A stretch of 64,000 nt of DNA from Gibbula magus (taxonomy: Eukaryota; Mollusca; Gastropoda; Trochida; Trochidae), in contig OW388299.1 in the NCBI GenBank assembly GCA_936450465.1, forward strand, positions 39,381,548 to 39,445,547, written 5' to 3'. Under the pieces are notes generated by a model. The model did not search any database. It was given only the letters and a program-made list of their open reading frames with translations, and was not told the origin of the DNA. Shown one piece after another: positions 1 to 11,722 of the stretch. The stretch's first letter is position 1. Every line of letters begins with the position of its first letter. The position numbers and the translations under genes were made by a program.

Positions 1-965
1 TCACTGTCTTTAATATTAGACTCTAAAAAAGAAATTATACTCATACGCCATTCATTAACTCACACCTTCAAGATTGCGCACATCTAAATAGTTTGCAATT
101 TGCTCTTTTTTCCGAAAGATTCTAAAAGTAACTGTTAAATTTTATTCTTAAAATGATTAACTGACATAGTTAACAACTGTCGCAGAAAGAGAGAAAATGA
201 GTGAAGACATGAACTGACAATCGCTCTTTTGGAATGCATGATAGCCTTGTAAATACGTCACCAAATGACGTCATGGTTAATGACCTCACAAAACCATTAC
301 GGCAGTGCAGCCGGCCACTTGAAATTGGTATGCTCGGAATTGGTCATCTATGTGATTTAGCTAAAATAGTACAGCTTAGCAATTCATGAATGGGCGTTAA
401 GTTGTTCCGTCAACCAATTACAATGCAAGTTATATTTAGAAAAACTGTAATTCCCATGACCATTATGAAAACGTTGATACCTGGCATATCATTCTCCCTT
501 GGGTAAGAAAAAACTACCTCTCACACTGAAGAGTTCCACACCACTGTCTCTTTATACGTCGCATCCTTTTCTTCGAATACGGAAAAACATTGGATACAGC
601 TTATCGGGTCTTGTAATGAGAAGTTTTCCCTCTAACGGTACAATATATTGTATAAACTTAAATGATAAATGGAAAAGTTAAGAAAACAAAATTGCCAAAA
701 ACGTGTAACAGCGCCTTTAATTCCTGAATTTGTGTCACATTTACCACAACCAGATACTGCCTCCTTCTCATATCGTTGGCATTTATATTAATTGTTGTTG
801 TTCTATTGCATCAACAACCATATTCAACATAACAATGATGTTAGTGAATGAATTGATGAATTGAACATGGACATCGATTCTGTAATGCAATGTAATCGTG
901 TAATTACGATATAGCTGTAAATGGGTATTGATTAGTAATTTGCTCTTTATATTATTCATTTATAG
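1..965. other. 5' intron sequence, no gene seen
   Basis: I find no exon, RNA gene or complete transposon here. Bases 696-725 resemble the right end of the small TTAA-flanked element at 8681-9042 and may be a decayed copy. The last about 180 bases (785-965) form a recognisable intron 3' end that was later copied into tandem arrays at 2660-3027 and 4026-4390. The open frame at 499-681 shows no domain similarity and no splice context. Confidence 0.5.
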
Positions 966-1043
966 TGTCCACAGGGCACAATGCATCCTCAGCAACCATG
1001 GATCCTCTGCGAACTACTAGCAATCCAATTAGGGGAACAGGAG
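966..1043 (+). CDS. Receptor gene exon 1 of window: Ser/Thr-rich linker
   Basis: A short internal exon of 78 bases, bounded by TTTATAG upstream and GTAAGTG downstream, phase 1 at both ends. It encodes about 26 residues rich in Ser, Thr, Ala and Asn, reading STGHNASSATMDPLRTTSNP and ending GTG, with no cysteines. It looks like an extracellular stalk or linker that could be O-glycosylated. It is paralogous to the exon at 8498-8596: the spacing of STxxNAxSxTM and the final TG-G are shared, and the upstream intron ends match. The real start of the gene lies left of the window. As a lone short exon it would be weak; the second copy and matching phase make it credible. Confidence 0.6.
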
Positions 1044-2659
1044 GTAAGTGAATATGTGGGAATATATAGGGAAACCATTAAAATCTTTCATTTTATGTAA
1101 ATACGTTACCATGTTAAACTGAATTAGAGAGAAATTCAATATTTGTTGATGTTTTATTTATAGATCAGTTTTTCATGTAAAGTTAAACAAAGTTTAAAAA
1201 AAAAAAAAAAGTAAACACATCCGATGTAAATTATTTTAAATGAACGTTGATACTGAGTGATATTGATAAACTACATGTATTGTTAATTTTGGTGAGATTT
1301 CATTGTTGATTTCATTTCATAAAAACATGGGTTTTTTTTATTTATAGAAAGATAAAATTTCAATGTAAAGTTAAACACAACGTTGTTTATAAAAGTAAAC
1401 AAATCACATGTAAAATGGTTTTCGAGAACGTTTTTGTTGATACTGAGTTATATTGATAAACTATTGGTAATTTTGTAGAGATTTATTTTTGATTTCATTT
1501 CACAAAAACGTTTTATTTATAGAAAGATCAACTTTCAATCTAAAGTTATACATTATACAGAATGAAGTTTATTAGGTAAACAGATCCGATGTAAAATGGT
1601 TTTAAAGAAACGTTTGAGTTAATACTGAGTGGTTTTGGTAAACTATCGATAATTTTGGCGATATTGCTTTGTTGATTTCATTTCACAAATTGTTTAATTG
1701 TAGAAATATCCCATTTCAATGTTAAGTTATAGAGAATGAAGTGTATTGAAGTAAAAATCCGATGTAAAATGAAATGGAACATTTATTTTGATGCTGATTG
1801 ATATTGGTAATTTTGATGAGATGTATTTTGTAATGTACATTACATCCTGTGTAAATCGACTTAATCTGGATTAAGCACATTGTACCTTTTTTAATGTTCT
1901 GTTTAAGATAAATATTAAGTAAAATTCCTAATACACCACATCCAAAGTGTATTTATGTGATGAAGTGGTGACTCTTAATGATATTACTCGTAATAATATT
2001 ATATAACATTAACCTATAGTGTCCCAAATCTCTGTGTCACATCAAGGAACATTTGTTTTCGGAGGTCAAAACGTTTACACGTTGAATTTCAACCAATATG
2101 TGGGCAACAACATTCTTCATCGATTAGGACTAGTGCGGTTTTTGGCCTTATTAAAAAAATTTTTTGCTGTTTCAAAAATACTGAAAATTGGTTGAATTTT
2201 CCAGGTTTTTATGTTACACGTTCTTGAAAATCGTCTCCTCTACAAATCTACATCTAAATATGGATAACATATGAGCATGGGAAATTTCAAGAACAACATT
2301 ATTTATGTTACCCCTTATCATCAAAATGTCAAAAAGTAAGCAACAGTGACACAGTCGTCTAGGGGTTAAAAAGATGCACGTTCTAGAATGTTCATGAACA
2401 TTCATAGGATCATAACTATTTAACTATGAAGGGAAGTTCAAAAGTGTTTACATGTACATAGTCGGCAAGCTTGTTTTCACACTTTATTGTTGAAATGTCA
2501 ACCATAATTATTTAATTTTTGAGGGTTATTTTCTTCGTCGAAAACTACTGAAGATAAAGCCTGATTTAAATGTTGTATCAAAGAGAAACTGATCAAGTGA
2601 GGAGGACTTATGAAGCATAAAGATCAGCGTCTTGAAGACCTAAGTATTGACTCGTCAAT

Positions 2660-3027
2660 CCTAGTTATTGTTATTATTTCATTGCATCAACAACCACTAC
2701 TTTGTTAAATGAATGAATGAATTGAACATGATGTTTCGGTTTCTCTAATGCATTGTGTGTACGAAATTGCTGTTAATGAGTATTGAGCAATAATTTTTCA
2801 ATTTATATTTTTCATTATTTTGTTGAATGAATGAATGAATTGAACATCCTGTTTCGGTTTCTCTAATGCACTGTGTTCAAAATTGCTGTTAATGGGTATT
2901 AATCAATAATTGCAATTTATATATTTCATTATTTTGTTGAATGAATTAATTAATTGAACATGATGTTTCGGTTTCTCTAATGCACTTTGTGTACGAAATT
3001 GCTGTTAATGGGTATTGATCAACTATT
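2660..3027 (+). repeat. Tandem copies of an intron 3' end (left block)
   Basis: Three units of about 115-130 bp. Each holds a run of GAAT repeats, then ATTGAACATGATGTTTCGG, TTTCTCTAATGCACTGTG, GCTGTTAATGGGTATTGATC and TTTCATTATTTTGTTG. The same order of motifs lies directly upstream of the linker exon at 966 (GCTGTAAATGGGTATTGATT then a splice acceptor) and of the exon at 8498. The array is therefore an amplified intron end without its exon. The third unit is cut by the hairpin-ended element at 3028. Confidence 0.75.
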
Positions 3028-4025
3028 AAGGATTCAGCACATTTTGCTGAATCCTTATTGTTATTGGCGTGTCTATTTTTTTTTTTTTAAATATTTGATA
3101 TTTGTCCGCAAGATTCAGCCAAAACGGCTCTAGCAAATGCAACCAAATTTTGCTTGCTGATAGACCTTAATGTGGAATAGAACTGCGAAGCTTTTGGGCC
3201 ATATCGGCGCAGCCATTAGAAGCCCAGTTCGAATCCAAATGTCCCTTTTTAACATGTGATTTTTTTTCAAAATGCACTTAGAGCTTGAGGCATTTTTAAA
3301 AAGATGCGCAATGTCAATGCGACTAAAAGAGTAAATCATGGCGATTTTGTAAGTCACATGGTTTAACCGCCATATTGCTTTTTCGAACTTTTGAAAATGT
3401 CCCGACCCCATGCACCTTTGACAATCATCTCCTCTGAAGATACCAGCATTAGAAGCTCATATTTACACATAATGTAGCTGAAACATTGTATATTATAGTT
3501 TGTTCATAGCAGCTGCCAACCACTAATACCTTTTGCACAGTGTTCACTCAAAATCTGGCAATTTTTTAAAAATGCAAACTTCAAGGGGACATAACTCAAA
3601 TACCTAACCATCGAATATTAAGATTTTTTCAGGACAGTTAGATTGGGCTATGGTATTTATGAATCAATAATACAATCGCTCGCGAACAGTCATTTCCGGT
3701 CATAATAGAGAAAAACTTTAACATGCGGAACATTTTTAAAATCCACATAGAGACTTGAAACTTTTTTCTGAAGATGCACAATTACAATTCGAGCAATACA
3801 GTAAATCATGACGAAGTTGTAATGTACATGGTTTAGTCGGCGTTTTGATTTTCTTAATGATTCTTTGATTTTGTCATGTTCATATTGGGTATAGATAGTT
3901 CTAAGGACATTTTAGAAACGTGTAACTTGTTTTAAAAGATGCGCAATAACGTTGTAAATATGTCTCAATTCATTATATTTCAAATAATTGAAGCATTTAT
4001 GAGATGAATCCTTTTATCGTCGCAT
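3028..4025 (-). mobile_element. Hairpin-ended non-autonomous element (minus orientation)
   Basis: An approximately 1.0 kb element inserted inside a unit of the tandem array; flanking halves TTGATCAA and TTTGCAATTAAT rejoin to the uninterrupted unit. One end is a perfect hairpin with stem AAGGATTCAGCA, followed by TTATTGTTATTGGCGTG; the other is a short palindrome, GTCGCATGCGAC. Both ends match, in opposite orientation, the dimer at 41653-44932. No long coding frame or transposase similarity is present, so mobilisation would need another element. The class is uncertain; terminal hairpins suggest a Helitron/Helentron-like or other single-strand mechanism. Confidence 0.7.
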
Positions 4026-4390
4026 GCGACTATATTTGCAATTAATATGTTTCATTATTTTGTTGAATTAATGAATGAATGAATGAATGAATGAATGAAT
4101 GAATTGAACATGGGTTTCGGTTTCTCTTATGCATTGAATGTACGAATTCGAAATTGTTGTAAATAGGTATTGATCAATAACTGCAATTTATTTTATTCAT
4201 TATGTTGTTGAATGAATGAATGAATGAATTGAACATGATGTTTCGGTTTCTCTAATGCACTGTGTGTACGAAATCTGTTGCAATATAAATAAATTGCAAG
4301 TTAATTTTTTTCATTATTTTGTTGAATGAGTGAATGAATTGAACAAAATATTTCGGTGTCTCTAAAACATTGTATGTACGAAAGATAGAA
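4026..4390 (+). repeat. Tandem copies of an intron 3' end (right block)
   Basis: Continuation of the array interrupted at 3028. About three further units carry (GAAT)n, up to nine perfect GAAT repeats at 4068-4103, then TTGAACATG, TTCGGTTTCTCT and the GTATTGATCAATAA segment. The last unit decays after 4330. Confidence 0.7.
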
Positions 4391-4710
4391 TACTAAACGA
4401 TGGCCGGTTTCATAACAAGTTGATGAAACGAGTGAATGGTTTGGTATTTTAATAGGCCATGGACCGAACAGCGTAAGTGCTCTTATAAAATCAAAGTGCT
4501 GCAGGCTTAAGGGTGAATACATGAACTTTACATATTATTATTCTGCATTGTATTGGGGTTATTTAGAACCAATATTCAAGCAAAAATAGTTGTTTGTTAG
4601 ATTATAGGTGGACTTTGAAAATAGAGGTAATTTTGGGCTGATATCTGAGGAAGAATTCGGTGAAAACCTAATGGGGACCCATTACATATTAAACAAACAT
4701 ATTACAGGCT

Positions 4711-5818
4711 ATGGGGTGCCAAACGGGACTTTAATCGCTATTTAGTAAGCTTACTAAATTACATAAATAATCGTCTGTGTTCCTAAATACTATTAAGTCA
4801 TTTGACAACACAGTAAACTCGCTTTCACTAAGGTAAATTACGAGAAAAGATCTTTAATGACTAGAAAAATATATTTCATAATTTTAACACTTAAACTTAC
4901 TCATTAACAGTCTTTTCATCGTTTAGGGGTTATGATGTAAAGCATACAACCTTTTTGTCTAGTCACAAACGTAAAAGTTTACTTTCAACTTCTTCTGGAC
5001 ATCTAAATCACATTTATTGGTTACTACCAGCCTGGTCGAAAACCGGACAATTTTAAACTTCTTTAACAAGCTGCATTTTGCCACAATATGAATCCATCAG
5101 GATTTTTAAACGTGTTATTAGCATAAAGCTACGTTATTCAGCTTTCTTTTGAACCATTCATTTCTCAAATATCTTTGATACTTAAAAAGTTATTGAAAAA
5201 AGAAATGAGGTAACGTTTCTTTTGGCGTTTAGTGTATACGTCACGTTTTACCGTGTGAAATTATCCCGCCATTTTACCGCATTGGAGGGAGTAATCATTA
5301 TTTGGTTTTAGGCGGGGAAATTAAAAAAAGGATTTAGTAAGCTTACTAATTCAGTTGATTTAGTAAGCTTACTAAATGAATTAGTAAGCTTACTAAATCG
5401 ATCGAATTAGTAAGCTTACTAAATGAATTAGTAAGCTTACTAAATGAATTAGTAATCTTACTAAATCGGGCGAATTAGTAAGCTTACTAATTCATTTAGT
5501 AAGCTTACTTATTCATTTAGTAACCTTACTAATTCATTTAGTCAGCTTACTAATTCATTTAGTAAGCTAACTAATTCATTTAGTAAGCTTACTAATTCAA
5601 AACGAATTAGTAAGCTTACTAAATCGAATTAGTAAGCTTACAAAATCGAATTAGTAAGCTTACTAAATCGAATTAGTAATTAAGCTTACTAATTCGATTT
5701 AGTAAGCTTACTAAATACATGCCTGAATTAGTAAGCTTACTAATTCGATTTAGTAAGCTTACTAATTCGAATTAGTAAGCTTACTAAATAGCGATTAAAG
5801 TCCCATTTGGCACCTCAT
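4711..5818. mobile_element. TIR element with palindromic core
   Basis: Inverted ends of about 46 bp: ATGGGGTGCCAAACGGGACT at the left and its complement (two mismatches) at 5773-5818, each running into TTTAGTAAGCTTACTAA. The left interior (4755-5236) is half of the foldback element found complete at 26846-28021, ending GGCGTTTAGTGTATA. The right interior (5330-5790) is the palindromic array listed separately. There is no coding capacity. It is either a MITE that captured another MITE or a composite foldback. Confidence 0.75.
5330..5790. repeat. Array of TTAGTAAGCTTACTAA palindromes
   Basis: About 20 near-identical copies of a 16-bp perfect palindrome, TTAGTAAGCTTACTAA, centred on AAGCTT. They are separated by short spacers such as TTCATT, GAATCG or ATGAA. 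Each copy can fold on itself or with any other copy, so cruciforms and slipped structures are expected. A few copies carry single changes, for example GTAATCTTAC near 5450. The motif also begins and ends the TIRs of the surrounding element, so the array probably grew from the TIR tip. Confidence 0.85.
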
Positions 5819-8497
5819 AAAAGGCTTAATAGTTTTTTTTTTTTTAGTTACTGCATTATTATAAGCCTGACCAATGGTTCCATGGTTTATAATTATACCT
5901 AAAGTTTAGTCCGTCTGCCCGTCCGTCTCCGAGAAATTGAAGAAAAAAACCTATTTGCTCGATTCTTAAATTATGTACATCTTCTACACTACTAGGAGAG
6001 ATACAGACAAGAATCACAAGTGATTTTGGCTGATGTGAGTCTTGCTGTAATTCATTAAGGCTTCCGTGCCAGGAAATCAGAGCCCACTATGCTATTCAGG
6101 AGCAGCGAGGGAAATACAGCAGAACTAAATCAGCAAGACTGACAAGTGTGATGCCTTGCGTAGGGAAGTTAATAACTAATTGGAATGTATGATACACAGA
6201 CAATTAAGAATATGCATTGTCTTACTGTATACAATGAAGATAGAATATCTCTGCACAACCTTATCCTTTATACACAGTTGCGGGGATACTTTATTTTAAA
6301 TGTCCTGTGGTTTGATAAGTATGGAGTCCAACTAGAAGAAATCGTTTATGATTACAGCTGAACGTTTCTATAACATGCATTGTCAATATCAATTATAAAT
6401 AAATAAATAATTATAAAAAAATAAAATAAAAAAGGTGGAAATTATCAATATCAAGTCCGAAATTTGTGAAATAGATATCTGTTTAATAAAGTCGTAAGAT
6501 ATACTCATATATTGTGAAGTAGTAGTATTCAAGTATAATTTCACATATTCAGTATAATTTAAACACTCAGTCATGATCTGTAATTCATTAGCATAGATAT
6601 TTCAGTAGTTTAAAAAAGAAACCCATTGTTGGTAATCTTTTGACAGGTGTGGAAAACCCCTAGACGACATTTATGCTGACACACAAATCTATTAGAACAA
6701 TGAACCGTCTCCTTATTATTTACATATTTATTATTATTACTTATTTATTTTCTATGACCTTAATTAATTTCTCTATATAACCCATCAGAGTAGGTAGATT
6801 GACAAGATTTGCTTTTTGGAAATCATTTATTCCAATCTAAAAGTTGACATATTAAAGATAAATGCGTAAAAAATTCTGTAATCCAAAGAGGACACATCTC
6901 AAACTTCAGGTGCATATATAAACTTTGTTTGGATAGCTGCCCCTTGGAGTTAGCATTCAACTAAATATTATGCTTTTATTAATATTGTTCCTGTTTATAT
7001 TTTTATGTGTGAAGCATCAAAATTGAGCAAACTATAACTTATTTCGACTCCTAACTGGTTATGAGAGTAGGCTATCATATTTCAAGCTTCTGCGCTTTTG
7101 TGAGACTGATCCCTTGATTGAACGTGTACAAGCCTAGCTCTAACGGACAAAAGACAATACAATAGGTGTCACGCCTTTAAATATGCATGTTTAAATAATA
7201 TGCTATATTATTTAGGATGCAAATATCTTTAACTATTAAATTTTGTATTGAGAGAGATTGACTAAAGTGGATTATCAATTGAAAATATGGTGACTGGACA
7301 ATTCCTTATTATTTAATGTGTTACTTTATGTCTTTACCTTAGGAATAATGAATAGGCCTAAATGGCTCCAAATTTCATACTTACTGATTAATGGTAAAAG
7401 CTTTTAATGAAATATAGTTATCAGATTTGTTTATTTATTCAAAAGACTCATGAAAACAACAACAGCAGTTATCAGGCACAACGTACACAAAGTGATTTGT
7501 TTACATTTTCTGTTAACATTACATTAAACATCAAACAATCACCGTGATTTTATCAGTCATATTTAATGTTTGTTAGTATTCAATATAATTACCATTCCTC
7601 ATTTTGTGAATGTCTACAAATCCAATTGTTCAACCCGTCTATCAATTCATCTTCACCCTCATCTGTATATTTTGACTGACAATAAACACTGGCGTGACTG
7701 GGTCACGGTGACCTTTCTGCACTTCATTGTGTCATCCCATTTTTCCGCAGCAAATAAGTTACTTTCAACAGTTTAGCTGCATGTTAGCCTCTATATCTAT
7801 ACATTTGCTAAGTTGGCTCCAGAAAAGTAAGAACAAGCTGTAAAAGGCTTGTTTCCCCCTCCACAATGTGACAGATGTACTGCTGCATGGGGGCAGCAAT
7901 TGTTGTTAGGACCGGGCCAAACCGAAATCGTGACTTCTGATTGGCTAGTAATAGTGTGTTAGTAAAGCGACTTTAATTGCCATTTTAAAATTAACAAACC
8001 ATGTTTTTTACTTGAAAATTGCATTTTCATGGATAAATTAGTTACAAGAATTGATTTCAATGAAATTCTTGCCTTCACCCTCCACACTGCAGCACAATTG
8101 CAAGATACAGGCTTCGGCCCATGACCTATAACGAGCGAAAGCAAGTTAAATACCGATGCCATTAACGAGTTTCAGAAACATGTTATCAAACGGGACCGAG
8201 TTTAGTATTTTTTGTATTACTCAATGATGTAAATAGCGCGGAATTGCAAGAAAAGTATTTTTAGTGACGCTCACTTGCAAATAGGTCACCCGCGGTCGCG
8301 CGGTTAACATTGTGACGTCAACCAAAAACGACTATGACGTCACGCACCGATTATGACGTTAAGGCAGGACGCGGTGGTTTCACACATGTGTGTAACCAAC
8401 TCATTGTTATCTAATGAGTGATCTCACCACGGTTGAGTAATAAATTGCTGTTAATGGGTATTGGTTAGTGATTTCACTGTATGTTATTCATTTATAG
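5819..8497. other. Intron sequence, no gene seen
   Basis: AT-rich sequence without an exon I can support. A stretch at about 6036-6170 shares GGAAATAC, CTAAATCAGC and ATGCCTTGC..GGGAAGTT with 48365-48560 and is probably a degenerate repeat. 8290-8370 holds several TGACGTCA/TGACGT sites and a GC-rich patch of unknown meaning. The final 60 bases before the 8498 exon repeat the intron-end motif GCTGTTAATGGGTATTGGTT. Confidence 0.5.
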
Positions 8498-8596
8498 GGC
8501 CCACAGACCTAAATGCAGCCTCAACAACCATGGCTCAAATCACATTCACAGCCAATGTTCCAGTAACTACTTATCGTTCCATTACAGCAACAGGAG
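8498..8596 (+). CDS. Receptor gene exon 2 of window: Thr-rich linker
   Basis: A 99-base internal exon between TTCATTTATAG and GTACGATGG, phase 1 at both ends. The product is about 33 residues, beginning PTDLNAASTTMAQITFTANV and ending with Thr-rich sequence SITATG; there are no cysteines. Its flanks and sequence make it a paralogue of the exon at 966-1043, so it probably arose by duplication of an exon with its intron end. It sits just before the first SRCR domain and likely forms a flexible, O-glycosylated spacer. A small TTAA-type element begins 84 bases downstream. Confidence 0.65.
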
Positions 8597-8680
8597 GTAC
8601 GATGGATATATGGGAATATAATAGGAAAACTATTACGATCTATTATTTCTCTAAATACGTTACTATGTCAAAAGCATGTT

Positions 8681-9042
8681 TTAAAGGGGCAGTAGCACGT
8701 TTTTTCGCTCAAATAAGTTGATGAAATGTATTTGAAAAATAATTTCACCATAAGTAAAACATCCTTTTCTCTTCGGAAAATAAAGTTTAAAATGAGTGTA
8801 CATGTTTCGGTAAAGCCATGGGCATCGTTTTTGTAATACAAAATAATAAATTGTGTTCACAATAAAATGGCCGCCATGCAATTTTTGCTTTATAGGCAAC
8901 CTAGTTTTTACCACTACAGATAATTGGTTTGTGTAATAAGATGTTTTACCAACTAAAGTTAATTTAAATGACTTGAACTATCATTATAAATGGGAAATTT
9001 GAAAAAATAAATTTTGCAAAAAACGTGCTACTGCCCCTTTAA
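8681..9042. mobile_element. Small TIR element (TTAA-flanked MITE)
   Basis: A 362-bp element with inverted ends: TTAAAGGGGCAGTAGCACGT at the left and its complement ACGTGCTACTGCCCCTTTAA at the right. TTAA at both outer edges fits a TTAA target duplication, as for piggyBac- or Kolobok-type elements. There is no coding frame. A second copy, lacking its right half, lies at 29054-29310 with more than 80 percent visible identity. Confidence 0.8.
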
Positions 9043-9323
9043 GAAGGATCAAATGTCACATGTAAAGTTATACAGAACGTCGTTTATAAACATCCTGTGT
9101 AAAATGGTTGTAAAGATATATTTATTGTGATGCTGAGTGATAATGGCATTAAAATTGGTATTTGATGAGATGTGTGATAAATTGTTCATCGTGTGTAAAT
9201 AAACTAAATCTGGATTGAGTACATTGTACTATTTTGTCTATGATAATTTGGTAATTTTCTGTTTCAGGTTTCAGGTATGTATTTAAATCTTAAATCTCGA
9301 TGTCTCATCTTGTTACATTTCAG

Positions 9324-9480
9324 CTATCGAAAATCAAAACTTTACAATAGAAGTCATTTCTACGATCCGTGATAGAATGATAGGAAAAGTTTTGCTGACC
9401 GTTGATGGTGAGGCTGGGTACATCTGTAATGACTTTTTCAGTAACAAGGACGCCACTGTTATCTGCAGGATGACTGGGTT
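9324..9480 (+). CDS. SRCR domain 1, N-terminal half
   Basis: A 157-base exon between ACATTTCAG and GTAAGTAAT, entering at phase 1 and leaving at phase 2. It encodes the first half of a scavenger receptor cysteine-rich (SRCR) domain: a leading beta-strand region (NFTIEVISTIRD), a GKVLLTVDGEAGYIC strand with the first cysteine, then DATVICRMTGL with the second. The usual W-G-x-V-C is altered to EAGYIC. The exon length equals that of the first half of SRCR 2. The second half is 8.25 kb away at 17733. SRCR domains bind ligands extracellularly in scavenger and pattern-recognition receptors. Confidence 0.88.
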
Positions 9481-9737
9481 GTAAGTAATATATACATATA
9501 TCTTATTTCATAATTTTCGAGGTCCTTGGATTGTTAGACATATGTAGTGTATATATATTTCGCGTATCAACCTCAGCATTGGTTGCTTTTTGTCATACAA
9601 ACATGGTCATTTTAACCTTGATTTCAGTATCATATCAAAATATAGTTTGGCAATTTATCCTATTTGGTCTACTAAATAATATGTGCAATAAATTTCCCCG
9701 AGAGCAGAAAACGATAAGAAGAAAACTCAATGTGTCC

Positions 9738-10372
9738 CAGAGTAAAACGTATACGCTCCGCTCCACTTTCATACCCTGGGCCACACCCCATTTAAAAGCG
9801 AAGTGGAGTGTGATCCAGCCAATCATTTAGTTTTCACGCGATGGTTATCGATAAAGTTGCAGTCAACCACAAATGGCCATTCAAACTGTAGTTGGCTTTT
9901 ATTCTTCCGTTCTTCCCCAAAATACCAACGTTCTTAGATAATTGAACTGAAATAGAATTTGTTCCTGTCAAATTATCTAAGACGCAGAATGAGGTACTTG
10001 ACTGGTGTATCCAGCAACCGTTTCAGTAATATTTTACGTGAGCTTCAATAGTGTTTGTACATGTATGCAAGGGCATGTAACTCTTATTCTCAGTGCAGTA
10101 AAGCGTGTGTCGGACTGTCGTCGTGTTTTCCATGTGTTTGCATGTGTATGAGATACACCAAGAACTGGTCAAGCATTTAACATTGACCACCTGTATGCTG
10201 GTGAAGATATTTTCAAGTCCGTGAAAAAAAGAACCTAATATTGTCGACTTACCTTTCAAGCGCTGCCATTGGTTGTCTATATTTAGATAGTTCCTAGGTC
10301 ATAGGTCACTTCACGCAGGTTTATGTTGGGTTGTAACTCAGGGTATGAAAGTGGAACGAAGCGTATACAACT
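9738..10372. mobile_element. Inverted-repeat element, about 630 bp
   Basis: Inverted arms of about 40 bp: AAAACGTATACGCTCCGCTC at 9742 is matched by the complement of GTGGAACGAAGCGTATACAA near 10350, and CACTTTCATACCCTGG is matched by CAGGGTATGAAAGTG. No coding potential is visible between them. Probably a decayed MITE; the target duplication is not clear. Confidence 0.55.
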
Positions 10373-10767
10373 TTACACGTGCCTTATATCATGCAAAACG
10401 TTTTCCGACGTCAGAACTGGGTCCCTAAACAAGCATAGGTTCACTGAAAGAATCAAATTGTCGTTTTGACAACCTTTTACATTGTCAGTCATGGTATGAC
10501 AATGAGCATTGTCATATTGTACAACTTTATGTTGTTATCATGACAATGAGCGTTGTTAATTTGACAATGAAAGTTGTAAATGTGACATATCAGGCTCAAT
10601 AGTAAAGTTACATTGTCTTTCACTATTATACCAACAACGTGTTTGAAAGGCACGTATCGATGACATTACTTCATTACAGCTGCATTTGATGATAAAATGT
10701 GCTTGATCCAAGTTGACAAGTGTTCGTTGTCATTCTGACAACCTAAAAGTTGTCAAATCGCTGACGC

Positions 10768-10854
10768 ATGCGTCGTCGTTACTTCCTTTCGCTTCAAGGT
10801 CAACAGAAACGTAACGAACTCAACAACGGTAATCAGAAGATATCAAAGATCATA
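10768..10854 (+). ncRNA. Nested spliced unit, exon 1 (possible micro-ORF start)
   Basis: The exon ends at a textbook donor (CATA|GTAAGTATT). The true 5' end is unknown; 10768 is the first ATG in the long frame, and it lies in a GC patch, ACGCATGCGTCGTCG, that could also be core promoter (NRF1-like palindrome). From that ATG 29 codons run to the donor without a stop, beginning MRRRYFLSL, and they join in frame to exon 2. It is not part of the receptor gene: it carries none of its domains and has its own 3' end. It could equally be a non-coding RNA. It lies inside the SRCR-1 intron, in the same orientation as the host gene. Confidence 0.45.
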
Positions 10855-11392
10855 GTAAGTATTGTAATTGAAATTTCTTGCATCCATAATCAATATTGAA
10901 CAAAGAATACATATGTAAAGTTTCATGAGTTTATTTCAAGCCTAAACAATGTTTATGAATGAAATACTGATACATTTGACGTGTCCATTTCAAGTTTATG
11001 ATATTACATCATTTTGGTTAGTTTAAAGGATGATCTTCGCGATATTTAGCCTTATTGAAACGATATTTATGTTTAGAAAACATTGAAGACGTAAAATATA
11101 CATTTAAAGTCGGAAAACACTGTCATACGCTTCCCACGATTCATTTGACAACCGTGATGTCCAATTGACAACGTGATGACAACCTTTTTGAGTTATCTCC
11201 CTGTCTTCTCATAGGCTTGAATGAATGCCTTAACTCTTTCAAATATGTAGGCCTTCTCTTGGGGTGAAACAAATTCAGGTTCAGGTGATTATGCATTTTG
11301 TTGTCAGATGATTTTGGTATGTTTCAAAAGTTCCAATTATTATCATAAATGTCTCAGTTATTTTCTTCTAATTTTCCACTTTTCACTGATAG

Positions 11393-11490
11393 GTGTTCTT
11401 GGAAGGTGAGCTTTCCGTGAGACCACTGCACTTTATAGAAGGAAGAACATAGAGATCTCTTGGTACTCACATCCAGGCTGAATATATCGG
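11393..11490 (+). ncRNA. Nested spliced unit, exon 2
   Basis: A 98-base exon with pyrimidine-rich acceptor (TTTTCACTGATAG) and donor TCGG|GTGAGTTG. The frame from exon 1 continues for 19 codons (VFLEGELSVRPLHFIEGRT) and stops at TAG 11450-11452, giving a 48-residue product. The stop is only 38 bases before the last junction, which would normally escape nonsense-mediated decay. No family is recognised. If the first ATG is not used, the transcript is probably non-coding. Confidence 0.45.
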
Positions 11491-11722
11491 GTGAGTTGTG
11501 ATAATAAATTAATATAATAACATTTTTTGTTTCTATCTGTTTATATATTTAAAGTATTTGTTTAGTCTTAGTAAGAATATTATAATTTAATAGATAAATA
11601 GTTTACATAATTTGCATTAAAAGATGTGATATGTAGGATAAACATTTACACGTTTTTACATCTAAATGCTTTCTATATTTCATTTTAAACTTCCAATACT
11701 AGGATTTCACTTCATTTTACAG

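Noticed and set aside
3130..3411. 93-codon reverse frame.
   Set aside because: Lies inside the non-coding hairpin-ended element and matches no family.
8290..8400. Promoter with CRE-like TGACGTCA sites.
   Set aside because: The same motif is scattered through many repeats here, and no transcription start or first exon is evident.
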